Below, one piece after another: positions 34,580 to 43,797 of a DNA stretch of 64,000 nucleotides. The stretch lies in the NCBI RefSeq assembly GCF_014651855.1, contig NZ_BMXR01000017.1, positions 1-64,000 on the forward strand, written 5' to 3'. Both the position numbers and the translations under genes were made by a program. Under the pieces are notes generated by a model. It ran no database searches. It was not told where the DNA came from and worked only from the letters and a program-made list of their open reading frames with translations. Origin of the DNA: Saccharospirillum salsuginis (lineage in GTDB: Bacteria > Pseudomonadota > Gammaproteobacteria > Pseudomonadales > Natronospirillaceae). The stretch's first letter is position 1. Each line of letters opens with the position of its first letter.

Positions 34580-35866
34580 ATGGTGTCGCTGTCGAGTACC
34601 GGGTTTGCCGTGTTTGGCGCTTCATTGGTCGCCATCAGTTATGGTCTCGCACGTTTCGCCTTCGGGCTGTTTGTGCCTCCCATCCGGGCGGACCTGCAAC
34701 TGACCCCTTATGTGGTGGGGATCATCGGGGCGTTGCCGCTCATCAGTTTCCTGTTGTCCACACTGGTGGCGCCGCTCGCGGCCGATCGCCTCGGTGCGCG
34801 CAACACCGCCGTCCTGTCGGGCGGGTTTGGTGTGGTCGGTCTGGGGCTGATCAGTCAGGCGATCGGTCCGATCACACTGGGCGCCGGTGTCTTCGCATGC
34901 GGTGTCTGCACCGGGCTGATGATGCCCGCCTTGACGGCCGCCATGCAGGTACTGGTGAGGCGCTCCATGCACGGGCGCGTCAGTTCGGTGATGAACGCGG
35001 GCACCAGTATCGGTGTGGCCGTCGCCGTACCCACCGTGTTGTTTCTGGATGGCGCCTGGCGCTACGCCTACGCCTCTTTCGCTCTGTTGGCGGGCATCGG
35101 AGTGGTGGCCGCCTGGTTTTTCATACCGTCGGTGTCTCGAATCATCCCGTCGAACGCAGAACCGCCTGCGCCGATCAACCGGGATCAATGGGTTCGCCTC
35201 GCCTGGCTCTCGGTATTCGCATTCCTGATGGGCTTTGTGTCATCCGCCTACTGGATTTTCGCGCCCGATCTTGTGGTGACGCTGGGGGCCCTTCCGCTGA
35301 GTCAGACCGGGTGGGTTTGGCTGGCCGTTGGCATCGCCGGTCTCGGCGGAGCCGTTGTAGCGGATCTGGCCGATCGCAACAATCCTCCCATTACCCATGC
35401 GCTGATGCTGACCCTGCTGTCCGCCAGTCTGGCCTTGCTTGCGGCGAGCCCTGGGCAAGTGTTGCTCGCGGCCTATTCCGCCCTGGTGTTTGGTTTGGCC
35501 TACATGAGTTTGACCGGGCTTTACCTGATGACGGGCATCCGGTTATTGCCGGGTCGGTTGTCGATGGGGCCGGTTCTGCCTTTCATGGCGGTGTCGCTCG
35601 GTCAGGCAACCGGTTCACCCGTGGTCGGTAGGCTGGTGGATGTCTTCGGGTATGCCAACTCCTTTTCCCTGTTTGCCGCGATCGGCATACTGGTGGCTAT
35701 TCTCTCGCCGTTGTATCCGCGTCACATCGACCATGGACCCGAGGAAGAAGAACACGAGGATGATACCGGTCTACAAGCGGCGTACGATCACCAACTGCAA
35801 TGGGTGGATGGCGAAGAACCGCCCGAGATCGAGATGTTTGAGTCGGAAGAAACTACAGGCTCCTAA
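34580..35866 (+). CDS. MFS transporter (YbfB/CynX-like)
   Basis: The 428-residue protein has twelve predicted membrane helices and MFS loop motifs (LAADRLGARNTAVLSGGFG between helices 2 and 3). The first helix pattern GLARFAFGLFVPPIRADL is typical of a YbfB/cyanate-type subgroup. The substrate is unknown. A C-terminal cytoplasmic tail of about 45 residues is strongly acidic (GPEEEEHEDD and following), which is unusual. GGAGG precedes the ATG. Confidence 0.9.
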   Translation: MVSLSSTGFAVFGASLVAISYGLARFAFGLFVPPIRADLQLTPYVVGIIGALPLISFLLSTLVAPLAADRLGARNTAVLSGGFGVVGLGLISQAIGPITLGAGVFACGVCTGLMMPALTAAMQVLVRRSMHGRVSSVMNAGTSIGVAVAVPTVLFLDGAWRYAYASFALLAGIGVVAAWFFIPSVSRIIPSNAEPPAPINRDQWVRLAWLSVFAFLMGFVSSAYWIFAPDLVVTLGALPLSQTGWVWLAVGIAGLGGAVVADLADRNNPPITHALMLTLLSASLALLAASPGQVLLAAYSALVFGLAYMSLTGLYLMTGIRLLPGRLSMGPVLPFMAVSLGQATGSPVVGRLVDVFGYANSFSLFAAIGILVAILSPLYPRHIDHGPEEEEHEDDTGLQAAYDHQLQWVDGEEPPEIEMFESEETTGS

Positions 35867-35963
35867 TGGCGAGTGAATTTAGAAACTCCGGCGCCGAGTG
35901 TGATCGACGCCAGAGTCATTCTGTCCATAAGTCAGGTTTCTGCAGAGTGAAGGAAGGGCTCTC

Positions 35964-36830
35964 CTAAAGAAGGGTTCTACGATGCCTCAGCATCAAGGCG
36001 CCCAGTCCGAGTATCAATAATCCCAATGTGGCAGGCTCCGACACCGCCACCGGGTCTTCAGGGGCGTAGGCGACAAAACCACCGGCGCTGAAATTGGCGT
36101 TGATGTTCAGCTGTGAAAACGAGCTGCTGGCGACAGTGCCGTCCAGCAGGCTTTGGAAACTGTCGAAACTGGCCAGGAACACTTCGCTGCCGGCATCGCT
36201 GTCCGCGTCGGATTCGAGCAGCAACTGGTAGGCCGAGCCGTCGAAGGCCAGGCCTCCCGAACTGAAGTTGGCGTTGATGTTCAACTGAGAAAACGAACTG
36301 CTGGCGACCGTGCCGTCCAGTAAACTCTGTAAGCTGTCGAAGCTGGCCATGAACACTTCGCTGCCGGCGTCGCTGTCCGCATCGGATTCCAGCAGCAATT
36401 GATAGGATGAACCGTCAAAGGCCAAGCCGCCCGAACTGAAGGTCGAATTGAGATTCAACTGAGAGAAGGAGCTACTGCTCACGTTGCCGTCTATCAAATT
36501 TTGATAGCTGTCGAACGATGCGATAAAGAGTTCACTCCCGGCATCGGCGTCGCTGTCGGACTCCAGCAGCAATTGGTAGGACGAGCCGTCAAATGCGAGC
36601 CCGCCGGAGCTGAAAGTTGAATTGAGATTCAATTGAGAGAATGAACTGCTGTTGACTGTGGCGTCTATCAGACTTTGGTAGTCGTTGAAATTGGCCAGGA
36701 AGAGTTCACTCCCGGCATCACTGTCCGTGTCGGATTCAAGCAATATATCAATGGGCATCGCATGCGTCTGGGCCAACCCCAGGTACAGTACTGCGGCGGA
36801 AATCACGGTTAAAGCGGATCGGCTTAACAT
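35964..36830 (-). CDS. PEP-CTERM protein with four tandem 58-residue repeats
   Basis: The 288-residue exported protein has a signal peptide (cleavage near THA, residue 24) and ends in a PEP-CTERM sorting tail (VSEPATLGLLILGLGALML then RHRR). Between them are four repeats of 58 residues, each with LLESDxDxDAGSE(L/V)F, a SFSQLN(L/I)N stretch and FSSGGLAFDGS; the fourth is cut at the end. Repeats 1-2 share LNLNSTF and 3-4 share LNINANF, suggesting duplication in steps of two. The D-rich motif may bind calcium. No exosortase gene lies in this window. It probably decorates the cell surface. Confidence 0.85.
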   Translation of the reverse strand: MLSRSALTVISAAVLYLGLAQTHAMPIDILLESDTDSDAGSELFLANFNDYQSLIDATVNSSSFSQLNLNSTFSSGGLAFDGSSYQLLLESDSDADAGSELFIASFDSYQNLIDGNVSSSSFSQLNLNSTFSSGGLAFDGSSYQLLLESDADSDAGSEVFMASFDSLQSLLDGTVASSSFSQLNINANFSSGGLAFDGSAYQLLLESDADSDAGSEVFLASFDSFQSLLDGTVASSSFSQLNINANFSAGGFVAYAPEDPVAVSEPATLGLLILGLGALMLRHRRTLL

Positions 36831-37021
36831 GGTCTGTCCTCCATTGATGGATCAGACTGAAAAACGCTGCATTTTCAGCGCCAATATCGTTTATTGTTAT
36901 CATTCAACCGGTTAGGCTGAAGAGCCGATTGAAGATGTAAAGAAAATCGACATCGGCGGTCCGGGCTGAACCCTTGAAAGGGGTATTCACGTAAATCCAT
37001 CCATGTGTATTGGGAGGCAAA

Positions 37022-38083
37022 ATGCAGCAGACCATCGAAGACGGTGTGATCGCCTGGGCCGAAGCGGCGGGGCTTGCGCTGCTTGCCATCCTGTTCGGTT
37101 TCGCGCTTTATAAAGCCCTGGTTTTTCTGGTCGGTCGTTTTTCCAAGTCGACCTCCGTCACCCGGATCTTCTTCGATTCAGCGGCTCGCGCACTGAGTGT
37201 TTTCTTATGCCTGTTGGCCCTGAACAGTGTTCTCCATTCAGTGCCTCAAAACCTCCCTTATCTCGCCATTGTTCAACAGGTCACAACACTGCTGCTGATC
37301 ATTTCCATTACCTGGATTGCGGTGGGGCTGACGTCGGCCATTGGCGATGTCATCGTAAAGCTGAACCCGGTTCTCGAAGACGAATGGAAAAAGGCTCGAA
37401 AACTGGAAACGCAGACCCGGTTTCTCGTTCGGGGTTTGAACATCGTGATTGTCCTGGTGGGTGTCGGCACCGCCTTGATGACGTTTGAATCGGTCCGGCA
37501 GTTGGGGACCAGCTTACTGGCCTCGGCCGGTATTGGTGGCATCATCATCGGGTTTGCGGCGCGCCCGGTACTGAGCAACCTGCTGGCGGGTATGCAGATC
37601 GCGCTGACCCAGCCGTTTCGCATCGACGATGTGCTCTATGTCCAGGGTGAGTGGTGCTGGGTCGAAGAAGTCACGGCCACCTATGTGGTGCTTCGTGTAT
37701 GGGATCTTCGGCGCCTGGTCATCCCGTTGCAGTGGTTCATCGAGAATCCGTTCCAGAACTGGTCCAGAAACAATACCGATTTGGTCGGCAGTGCCTTTAT
37801 CTGGACGGATTACGGAATTCCTGTCGATCCGTTACGCGAGGAATTCGCGCGCCTGCTGGAAGCCTCGCCCGACTGGGATGGTGTGACCGGAACGGTGCAG
37901 GTTGTGGATGCCGGTGAAAAAGCGATGCAGATCCGTTTCCTGATGAGTGCCAAAAACTCCACGGTATTGTGGAACCTGAGATGCCATATCCGCGAGCGTA
38001 TGATCGACTTCATTCAACAGCGGTATCCTGAATCATTGCCCCGGTTTCGCGCGCAATGGGTGGCGGCCGATGAATCCGGTTGA
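37022..38083 (+). CDS. MscS-family mechanosensitive ion channel
   Basis: The 353-residue protein has three to four N-terminal membrane helices. The conserved pore helix follows (SAGIGGIIIGFAARPVLSNL, near residues 170-190), then the beta domain with QPFRIDDVLYVQGEWCWVEE. It should open under membrane tension to release solutes at osmotic downshock. The start at 37022 lies after TGGGAGGCAAA. It is a single gene, divergent from the PEP-CTERM gene. Confidence 0.92.
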   Translation: MQQTIEDGVIAWAEAAGLALLAILFGFALYKALVFLVGRFSKSTSVTRIFFDSAARALSVFLCLLALNSVLHSVPQNLPYLAIVQQVTTLLLIISITWIAVGLTSAIGDVIVKLNPVLEDEWKKARKLETQTRFLVRGLNIVIVLVGVGTALMTFESVRQLGTSLLASAGIGGIIIGFAARPVLSNLLAGMQIALTQPFRIDDVLYVQGEWCWVEEVTATYVVLRVWDLRRLVIPLQWFIENPFQNWSRNNTDLVGSAFIWTDYGIPVDPLREEFARLLEASPDWDGVTGTVQVVDAGEKAMQIRFLMSAKNSTVLWNLRCHIRERMIDFIQQRYPESLPRFRAQWVAADESG

Positions 38084-38208
38084 TGCAGCCGTGTTCGGCA
38101 CTCGGACACAGCCATCCATCAGTTCTGTTTAGAAATGTGAGAGTCATCACATTAACGATGACAAAATGGGCTACAGTGGGATGACCGGTCGGAACTCAGA
38201 ACAAGAAT

Positions 38209-38364
38209 ATGAGAAAAGTCATTCTTTCAATCGGTGTAATGGTGCTCCTATCCGCCTGTGGTGAAGAAATGGCGGCTTCCGATTCCGATCAAGAGTCCGA
38301 ATCCGAGGTCGACGTGGCCACCACTTGGGACGACATGCATTGGGACAGCGGGGAATGGCAATAA
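38209..38364 (+). CDS. Tiny lipoprotein, 51 residues
   Basis: An ATG at 38209 opens a 51-codon frame encoding a lipobox signal (VMVLLSAC, Cys at residue 17) and then a short acidic Ser/Asp/Glu-rich tail ending TWDDMHWDSGEWQ. The size and lipobox resemble small outer-membrane lipoproteins. There is no strong ribosome-binding site, so translation is not certain. It directly precedes the 257-residue exported protein (29-nt gap) and may form an operon with it. Confidence 0.55.
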   Translation: MRKVILSIGVMVLLSACGEEMAASDSDQESESEVDVATTWDDMHWDSGEWQ

Positions 38365-38393
38365 CGCCGTTTGATACACAGGAGGTGCCCACC

Positions 38394-39167
38394 GTGAATA
38401 TTCCAGTCCGTATCCAACGTCATATCCTTTTCCTCTCACTGATCTCAGCAGCGATGGTTTTGTCAGTACACGCCAGCGAACTGGATACCCCTAACAGCTT
38501 TACCAGCGGAACGCCTGCCGTTGCGGCCGAGGTTAATGAGAACTTCACCGCCGCCGAGGAGGCGATTAACGACAACGATTCGCGGTTGACCACCGTCGAG
38601 ACAACTCTCACCGATGTTCTTTCCCGGTTGGAAACGCTGGAATCGAAAAGCCCCGCACTGACGGTGGATACGTACTTTGCCACCGATCTGGTGTTTCTGT
38701 TGGCCAACGGAAGCCTCACCATTCCAGCGGGTGTGGATGGCAACCAGTCAGAACCTGGAAGCGCCGGCACTGGCCGTGAGTGGCATGCCTTGCCGGGATT
38801 AACCGCTGTATCCTTCACCGTAGAAGACGACGGCACCCTCATTCTGCTCCAGGCCGAAGGAGAAGCCTATTACCCGTACTGGTCCTCTTTCGCTGGAATG
38901 GAAGCAGGCATTCTTGTCAATGGCGAAGGGCCCGCCCCAGGAGCGCAGGAAGGTCTGACGATTGTTACCGACGATACAACGTCCGCTGGCCGGGACAAGT
39001 GGCATATTCTTCATCCAGTGGAACTGGATGCCGGAGAGCACACTTTTTCAGTAGTTGTGCGCGTTCCATATTCAGGGAACGAAGGGGATGGCTCCATTGG
39101 TCTCGACGGGCGGTCGACTGGCGACCATCCCGGAAAAATCAAAGCGACGGTGTTCACCATTCACTGA
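38394..39167 (+). CDS. Exported protein with short coiled-coil head
   Basis: The 257-residue product is read from GTG 38394 behind AGGAGG at 38380-38385; an ATG at 38355 is possible but would overlap the small lipoprotein. A signal peptide (to about VHAS, residue 24) is followed by TPNSFTSGTPAVAAEVNENF, a pattern common in secreted proteins with a trimeric-looking coiled head, then a helix to residue 75. The remaining 180 residues look like a beta-sandwich, with GLTAVSFTVEDDGTLILLQA. No family can be named. Confidence 0.65.
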   Translation: MNIPVRIQRHILFLSLISAAMVLSVHASELDTPNSFTSGTPAVAAEVNENFTAAEEAINDNDSRLTTVETTLTDVLSRLETLESKSPALTVDTYFATDLVFLLANGSLTIPAGVDGNQSEPGSAGTGREWHALPGLTAVSFTVEDDGTLILLQAEGEAYYPYWSSFAGMEAGILVNGEGPAPGAQEGLTIVTDDTTSAGRDKWHILHPVELDAGEHTFSVVVRVPYSGNEGDGSIGLDGRSTGDHPGKIKATVFTIH

Positions 39168-39192
39168 AACCAGTGCTGGAACATTAGAAAAA

Positions 39193-39216
39193 GGGCACCT
39201 GTTCAGGTGCCCGGTT
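39193..39216 (+). terminator. Rho-independent terminator between convergent genes
   Basis: GGGCACCT at 39193-39200 pairs with AGGTGCCC at 39205-39212, followed by GGTTTTCTTCTT. It ends the plus-strand exported-protein gene. The A-rich run GAAAAA before the stem would serve the RND operon on the other strand. Confidence 0.82.
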
Positions 39217-39243
39217 TTCTTCTTAGTTCAAAAGGCTTGATGT

Positions 39244-42200
39244 CTATCCGTTACTTAACCCAAACACCCGCTGCTTGACCCATCCCCCGAACTGCTGCCG
39301 ACGCCGATTCGCCGACTCGACGTAGGTCAGGGTCGCGGGGATCACCACCAGCACCAGCAGGGTCCCGTACGACAACCCGAATGCCAGCGACGTCGCCATG
39401 CTCTGTACCAACTGCGCCTGAACTGAATCCGACAGCAGGATCGGGATCAGGCCGGCCACTGTAGTGATGGACGTCAGCATGACCGCGCGGAAGCGTTGGC
39501 AACTCGCTTCGATGATGGCCAGTCGGCTATTCAGGTCCGGTTGTTCGGTGCGGATTTCCTGGTAACGATTGATCAGGATGATGGCGTCGTTGATGATGAT
39601 GCCGCCTAGACCAAACAGGCCGAAGAAGGACAGGAACGTCAGTTCGAAACCGAGCAGCCAGTGGCCGAAAATCGCGCCGGTCATGCCGAGTGGAATGGCG
39701 ATCATCACCGCCAGTGGCCAGCTGTAACTGCCGAACATCCACGCCAGGATGAAGTAAATCATCGCCAGGGCGCCGATGGCGGCGAGAATCAGGTTTTGCT
39801 GCATTTCCTTGATGTCCTCGGCGCTGCCCTGAATTTCGGCGGTCAGGCCGTATCGATCCAGAATCGGTTGCAATTCACCGGTCCGGATGTCTTCGGCGAT
39901 CTCGCTCAGGTTGGCGTCTTCGCCGAGTACGTCGGCTTTCACTTCCAGACCCAGTTGACCGTTCTGGTGGAAGAGGGTGCCCAGCCCCCGTTCGCTGCGG
40001 AACTCGGCCACATCGGCCAGACGCACGTAGCGACCGTCCGCGGTGCGAATGGGCAGGTCGTAGAGCGCGCCGGCTGCATCCCGATCGGTCTCGGACAGTC
40101 GTACGGTGACCGGGATGTCCTGCCCGTCTTCGGTGAAAGTCTGCGCTTCAACACCCATGAACGCCTGGCGAATCTGTCGGGCGAGCTCGGGTTCGGTGAG
40201 CCCCAATCCCTGACCCATGGCGTTGATTTCAAACAGACGTTTTTCCTCGCCCCAAGGGAGGGTGTCGCGCACATTGGCCAGCCCCGAATAGTCTTCCAGC
40301 CGGGCTTTCAGTTCCTCGGCGCCGCGTTTCAGGGTGGTCAGGTCACGCCCGGCGAGGAAAAAGCTCAGGGTTTCCCGACCACTGCCGTCTTCATTGCTGC
40401 CGGTAGAAAGGTAGGACACTTCCGGTCCGGTCTCGATCCGCTCGCCCCAGGCTTTCAGGAAATCTCCGTTGGAAACGGGACGGTTGTCCCGGTCGACCAG
40501 TTTGGCCTGAACCTGGGTGAATCCTTCGTCGGCGCTGTAAATCTCGTACACTTGCTCGACAATGGGTCGGCCTTTACCCAATTCGGCTTCGGTGTCTCGC
40601 ATGGCGGTTTGCATGCGACTCGTGTAGTCGTCGATGGTGCTTTCGTCCGTACCGTCGTAAAACTCGACATAGGCCGTCACCATATTGTCTTCGATGTTGT
40701 TCATGTCGGTGACCGGAACAATACCGGAGAATGGCAAACCGTAGGCAATGGCACAGAGACCGAACGCAACACTGAGTGTGATGGCACGGTTGTGCAGCGC
40801 AAAGGAAACGAACGGCCGATAAATGCGCTCACGCACGCGCATCACGGTGTTGTCCATGGTGACACGGAAGCGACTGCGTTTGGGTGCGCGACCGCGAAAG
40901 CCGTGGTTCAGGTGGCCGGGCAGAATCAGGAAACACTCGACCAGCGAGGCGATGATCACACTGATCACCACTACCGGTATCGGTCGCAGGATTTCCCCGA
41001 ATACACCGGGCACCAGTAACAACGGAAAAAACGCGGCGATGGTGGTCAGCGAACTGGCCATCACCGGACCGAACATGCGCCGTGCGGCGATCAGGGTGGC
41101 GTCCGCCGGGGTATGGCCTTTCTCCATCTGGGTGACGGTTTCCTCGCCGACCACGATGGCGTCATCGACGATGATGCCCAACGCCATCAGGAAGGCGAAC
41201 ACGGCCAGGAAGTTGATCGAGCCGCCGGAACCGTACAGCAGGATCAGGGTGCCGAGTACCGAAACCGGGATGCCCATGGCCGTCCACCAGGCGACGTGCC
41301 GGTTCAGGAACAGGAAGAGAATGGCGACGACCAGCACCAGCCCCATCAGACTGTTTTGCAGCAGCATGTCGAGGTTACCGCGCACGAATTCCGACAGGTC
41401 CCACCAGACGCGAATCTCGGCGCCCCGGGGCAGCTCGGGTCGCACCTCGTCCAGCCAGTTGTAGATCAGGTCGCTGGTTTCCAGGCTGTCGACGTTTTCC
41501 GAGCGGAAGATCAGCAGACGGGCAACGGACTGGCCCTCGAGCACATAGTGCCGGGCGCCCGGGGCGACCTGACGTTCCACCGTCGCCAGCGTGGACAGCG
41601 GCTGTCCGTTGGCCATGGGTAATTCGGCCAGACGGTGGACCGATTCGGTGCGACGCTCGCTGACCACAGAAGCACGACTGAAATCCTCGCCGACCTGGCC
41701 GGCGCTGTCGTCCCGGTTGGCGGCGCGAATCTGGCTGGCGATGTCGCCCAGGGACGAGCCGCTGGCCAACAAACGGTCCAGCGGTACATCGACGGCGATC
41801 TCGTGGTCCGGAAAGCCGCGTACATCCACCCGGGCGACGCCGCGACTGAGCAAGTCGTTCTTGAACTGCTGCACCAGCGGGCGCAATTCTTCCAGCGGAC
41901 CGGCGGAACTGACCAGCAGTGAGAACACCGCTTCCGGTTCTTCTTCCTGCTGGAAAGTGGGTGTCTCAGCGCCCTCGGGGAGGTCGCCGAAACCGTTCAC
42001 CAGACTCGTCATATCGGACAGGGCCGCGTCCATGTCCGCATCCAGGCTGTAGCGTGCGACGATCTCGCTGTGCCCCTGGTTAGACCAGGACCAGACTTCC
42101 TCGACGTCGTCCAACTGACGGATCGATTGTTCCAGCGGAGTGGTCAGGTACGCTTCCACGGTCTGGGCGTTGGCCTCGGGCCAGGCTGTGGTCACCTGGA

Positions 42201-42351
42201 TGGCGGGAATGCTGTAGTCGGGCATCAACTGGGTCGGCAGCCGGTTCAACGCCACCAGACCGAACAGGATGACGACGATCATCACCAGGTTGGCGGCGAC
42301 GCGATGCTGGCTGAAATACGCCAGGATGCCGCGGTCGTCGAAATCTCTCAT
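39244..42351 (-). CDS. RND-family efflux pump inner-membrane transporter
   Basis: The 1035-residue protein has the AcrB/MdtC-type layout: twelve helices and two large periplasmic loops. The proton-relay aspartate pair lies in GIIVDDAIVVGEETV in helix 4. The N-terminal HRVAANLVMIVVILFGLVAL is typical of the proteobacterial RND group paired with a HlyD-type fusion protein. It exports drugs, metals or lipids; its sequence does not say which. Its start overlaps the fusion-protein stop (ATGA). The outer-membrane channel is not encoded here. Confidence 0.95.
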   Translation of the reverse strand: MRDFDDRGILAYFSQHRVAANLVMIVVILFGLVALNRLPTQLMPDYSIPAIQVTTAWPEANAQTVEAYLTTPLEQSIRQLDDVEEVWSWSNQGHSEIVARYSLDADMDAALSDMTSLVNGFGDLPEGAETPTFQQEEEPEAVFSLLVSSAGPLEELRPLVQQFKNDLLSRGVARVDVRGFPDHEIAVDVPLDRLLASGSSLGDIASQIRAANRDDSAGQVGEDFSRASVVSERRTESVHRLAELPMANGQPLSTLATVERQVAPGARHYVLEGQSVARLLIFRSENVDSLETSDLIYNWLDEVRPELPRGAEIRVWWDLSEFVRGNLDMLLQNSLMGLVLVVAILFLFLNRHVAWWTAMGIPVSVLGTLILLYGSGGSINFLAVFAFLMALGIIVDDAIVVGEETVTQMEKGHTPADATLIAARRMFGPVMASSLTTIAAFFPLLLVPGVFGEILRPIPVVVISVIIASLVECFLILPGHLNHGFRGRAPKRSRFRVTMDNTVMRVRERIYRPFVSFALHNRAITLSVAFGLCAIAYGLPFSGIVPVTDMNNIEDNMVTAYVEFYDGTDESTIDDYTSRMQTAMRDTEAELGKGRPIVEQVYEIYSADEGFTQVQAKLVDRDNRPVSNGDFLKAWGERIETGPEVSYLSTGSNEDGSGRETLSFFLAGRDLTTLKRGAEELKARLEDYSGLANVRDTLPWGEEKRLFEINAMGQGLGLTEPELARQIRQAFMGVEAQTFTEDGQDIPVTVRLSETDRDAAGALYDLPIRTADGRYVRLADVAEFRSERGLGTLFHQNGQLGLEVKADVLGEDANLSEIAEDIRTGELQPILDRYGLTAEIQGSAEDIKEMQQNLILAAIGALAMIYFILAWMFGSYSWPLAVMIAIPLGMTGAIFGHWLLGFELTFLSFFGLFGLGGIIINDAIILINRYQEIRTEQPDLNSRLAIIEASCQRFRAVMLTSITTVAGLIPILLSDSVQAQLVQSMATSLAFGLSYGTLLVLVVIPATLTYVESANRRRQQFGGWVKQRVFGLSNG

Positions 42352-43613
42352 GATTCGGTCTCCGCGGGAGCCTCATCCGTCGCCAGCTCCGGGTCCGGAT
42401 CGACGCCGGGTTCATAGACCCGCATGCCGGTCACCGGATTATTCAGGCGGGTGGTCATCACGCGCAGTTCGCCGGACAGGTCCGGCCCGCGGACGATCAA
42501 CCAGCGCTGGTCCCCGTCCTGATTCACGCCCAGCACCTCGATGGACAACGCCTTGAGACGACCTTCCCCGGTCACCCCATAGAGCCAGTTGTCCTGAAAT
42601 ACGGCCGACTCCGGCACCCGGTAGCTGTACACCGCCGGCTGTTGAACCGTCAGACGCGCATAGCCACCCGGCAGCCAACCTTCGCCATCGACCAGATCGA
42701 ACCAGGCCGTCACCCCGCTCTGACTCGTCCCCAGGCTGGCTTCGGCCCGATCGAAACGCAGTTCAGTCGTGCGACCATTCTGGCTCGCGTGTGCCCCCAG
42801 GTCGGACTCGTTGCCGGCCAGAAAGTGCGGTAGCTGCACTTTCATTTGCATGGCCTGATCGGAATAGAGCGTCAGCAGTGACTGACCGGGCTGGGTGGTC
42901 TGGCCAAGCTGAACACCCAGGCGGGCGATGCGACCACTGAAAGGAGCGGTCACCTGCGTTTCCGCCTGACGACGTTCAGCCTGGGCCAGGCTCAGTTCCA
43001 GTTTCTGCAACGACGCTTCCAATTGCGCCAACTGCGCCGGCTGGTTTTCAACCTGGGTCTGATGCTGCAACACGCTCAACTGCTGTTGTTCCACCTGTTG
43101 TTGCAGATCATCGGCCTGCTGCTGCGGGCTAAGCCCCCGGTCGACCAAACGTTGCTGCTGTTGCAGCCGGTCCTTCAGGCGTTCCAGCTTGGCTTTTTCC
43201 ACCGTCAACGCCTGCTCGTCCATCCGGTGTTGCTGGCGCTGGATCGTCAGCCGGGCCGACAACTCCTGCAAATCCGCCTCGACCTGACGCAGTTGCTGAG
43301 AGGTATCGAAATCGTCGAGTTCCACCAACACATCACCCTGGGCGACCCGTTGCCCTTCCTTGGCCGGTATCGCCAGAACCTCACTCGACAGCGGCGTCGT
43401 TAATTGCTGTTCGCGCCGGGCAACCACCTGGCCCACCAGCCGAATCTCGGGGCGGTAAAAGTCGCTTTCCGCCCGGACACTCTCGATTTCCCAGCGGGCT
43501 TCCTCCGCTTCCGCCTTCTCCGGTGCCGGTGTCTGATTCATCATCACGCCGACAGCCGTTCCCGCTGCCGCCAAAATGACCCCGCTGACCAGCAGGGTGG
43601 TCCAAGTCTTCAT
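42348..43613 (-). CDS. RND efflux periplasmic adaptor (membrane fusion protein)
   Basis: The 421-residue adaptor has an N-terminal membrane anchor (residues 5-24), a biotinyl/lipoyl-like strand (ALAIPAKEGQRVAQGDVLVE region), and a long Gln-rich coiled-coil hairpin (about residues 95-190). The second lipoyl half contains ETQVTAPFSGRIARLGVQLG and is followed by the beta-barrel and membrane-proximal domains. It links the RND pump encoded directly downstream to an outer-membrane channel. It is the first gene of this two-gene operon and divergent from the Bax-like gene. Confidence 0.93.
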   Translation of the reverse strand: MKTWTTLLVSGVILAAAGTAVGVMMNQTPAPEKAEAEEARWEIESVRAESDFYRPEIRLVGQVVARREQQLTTPLSSEVLAIPAKEGQRVAQGDVLVELDDFDTSQQLRQVEADLQELSARLTIQRQQHRMDEQALTVEKAKLERLKDRLQQQQRLVDRGLSPQQQADDLQQQVEQQQLSVLQHQTQVENQPAQLAQLEASLQKLELSLAQAERRQAETQVTAPFSGRIARLGVQLGQTTQPGQSLLTLYSDQAMQMKVQLPHFLAGNESDLGAHASQNGRTTELRFDRAEASLGTSQSGVTAWFDLVDGEGWLPGGYARLTVQQPAVYSYRVPESAVFQDNWLYGVTGEGRLKALSIEVLGVNQDGDQRWLIVRGPDLSGELRVMTTRLNNPVTGMRVYEPGVDPDPELATDEAPAETES

Positions 43614-43797
43614 TGATCTGCCTCTCCTTGAAGCCGTAATGGGCCGATGTCTGATTAGCGCGCCAGTGTCCTCGACCGGACAACATCCGGCAAGTGTCGC
43701 CGGTCACTCTCCCGATCATGACTTTTGTCCAGCTTTAAGTCCGTGTTCGAAAAACCGGCCAACCCCGGCCTATACTGTGTGAAAAAGGAGACCTCTC

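Noticed and set aside
39661..41019. A 452-codon plus-strand frame opposite the RND transporter gene
   Set aside because: It mirrors codon structure of the conserved transporter and lacks any recognisable motif or ribosome-binding site.
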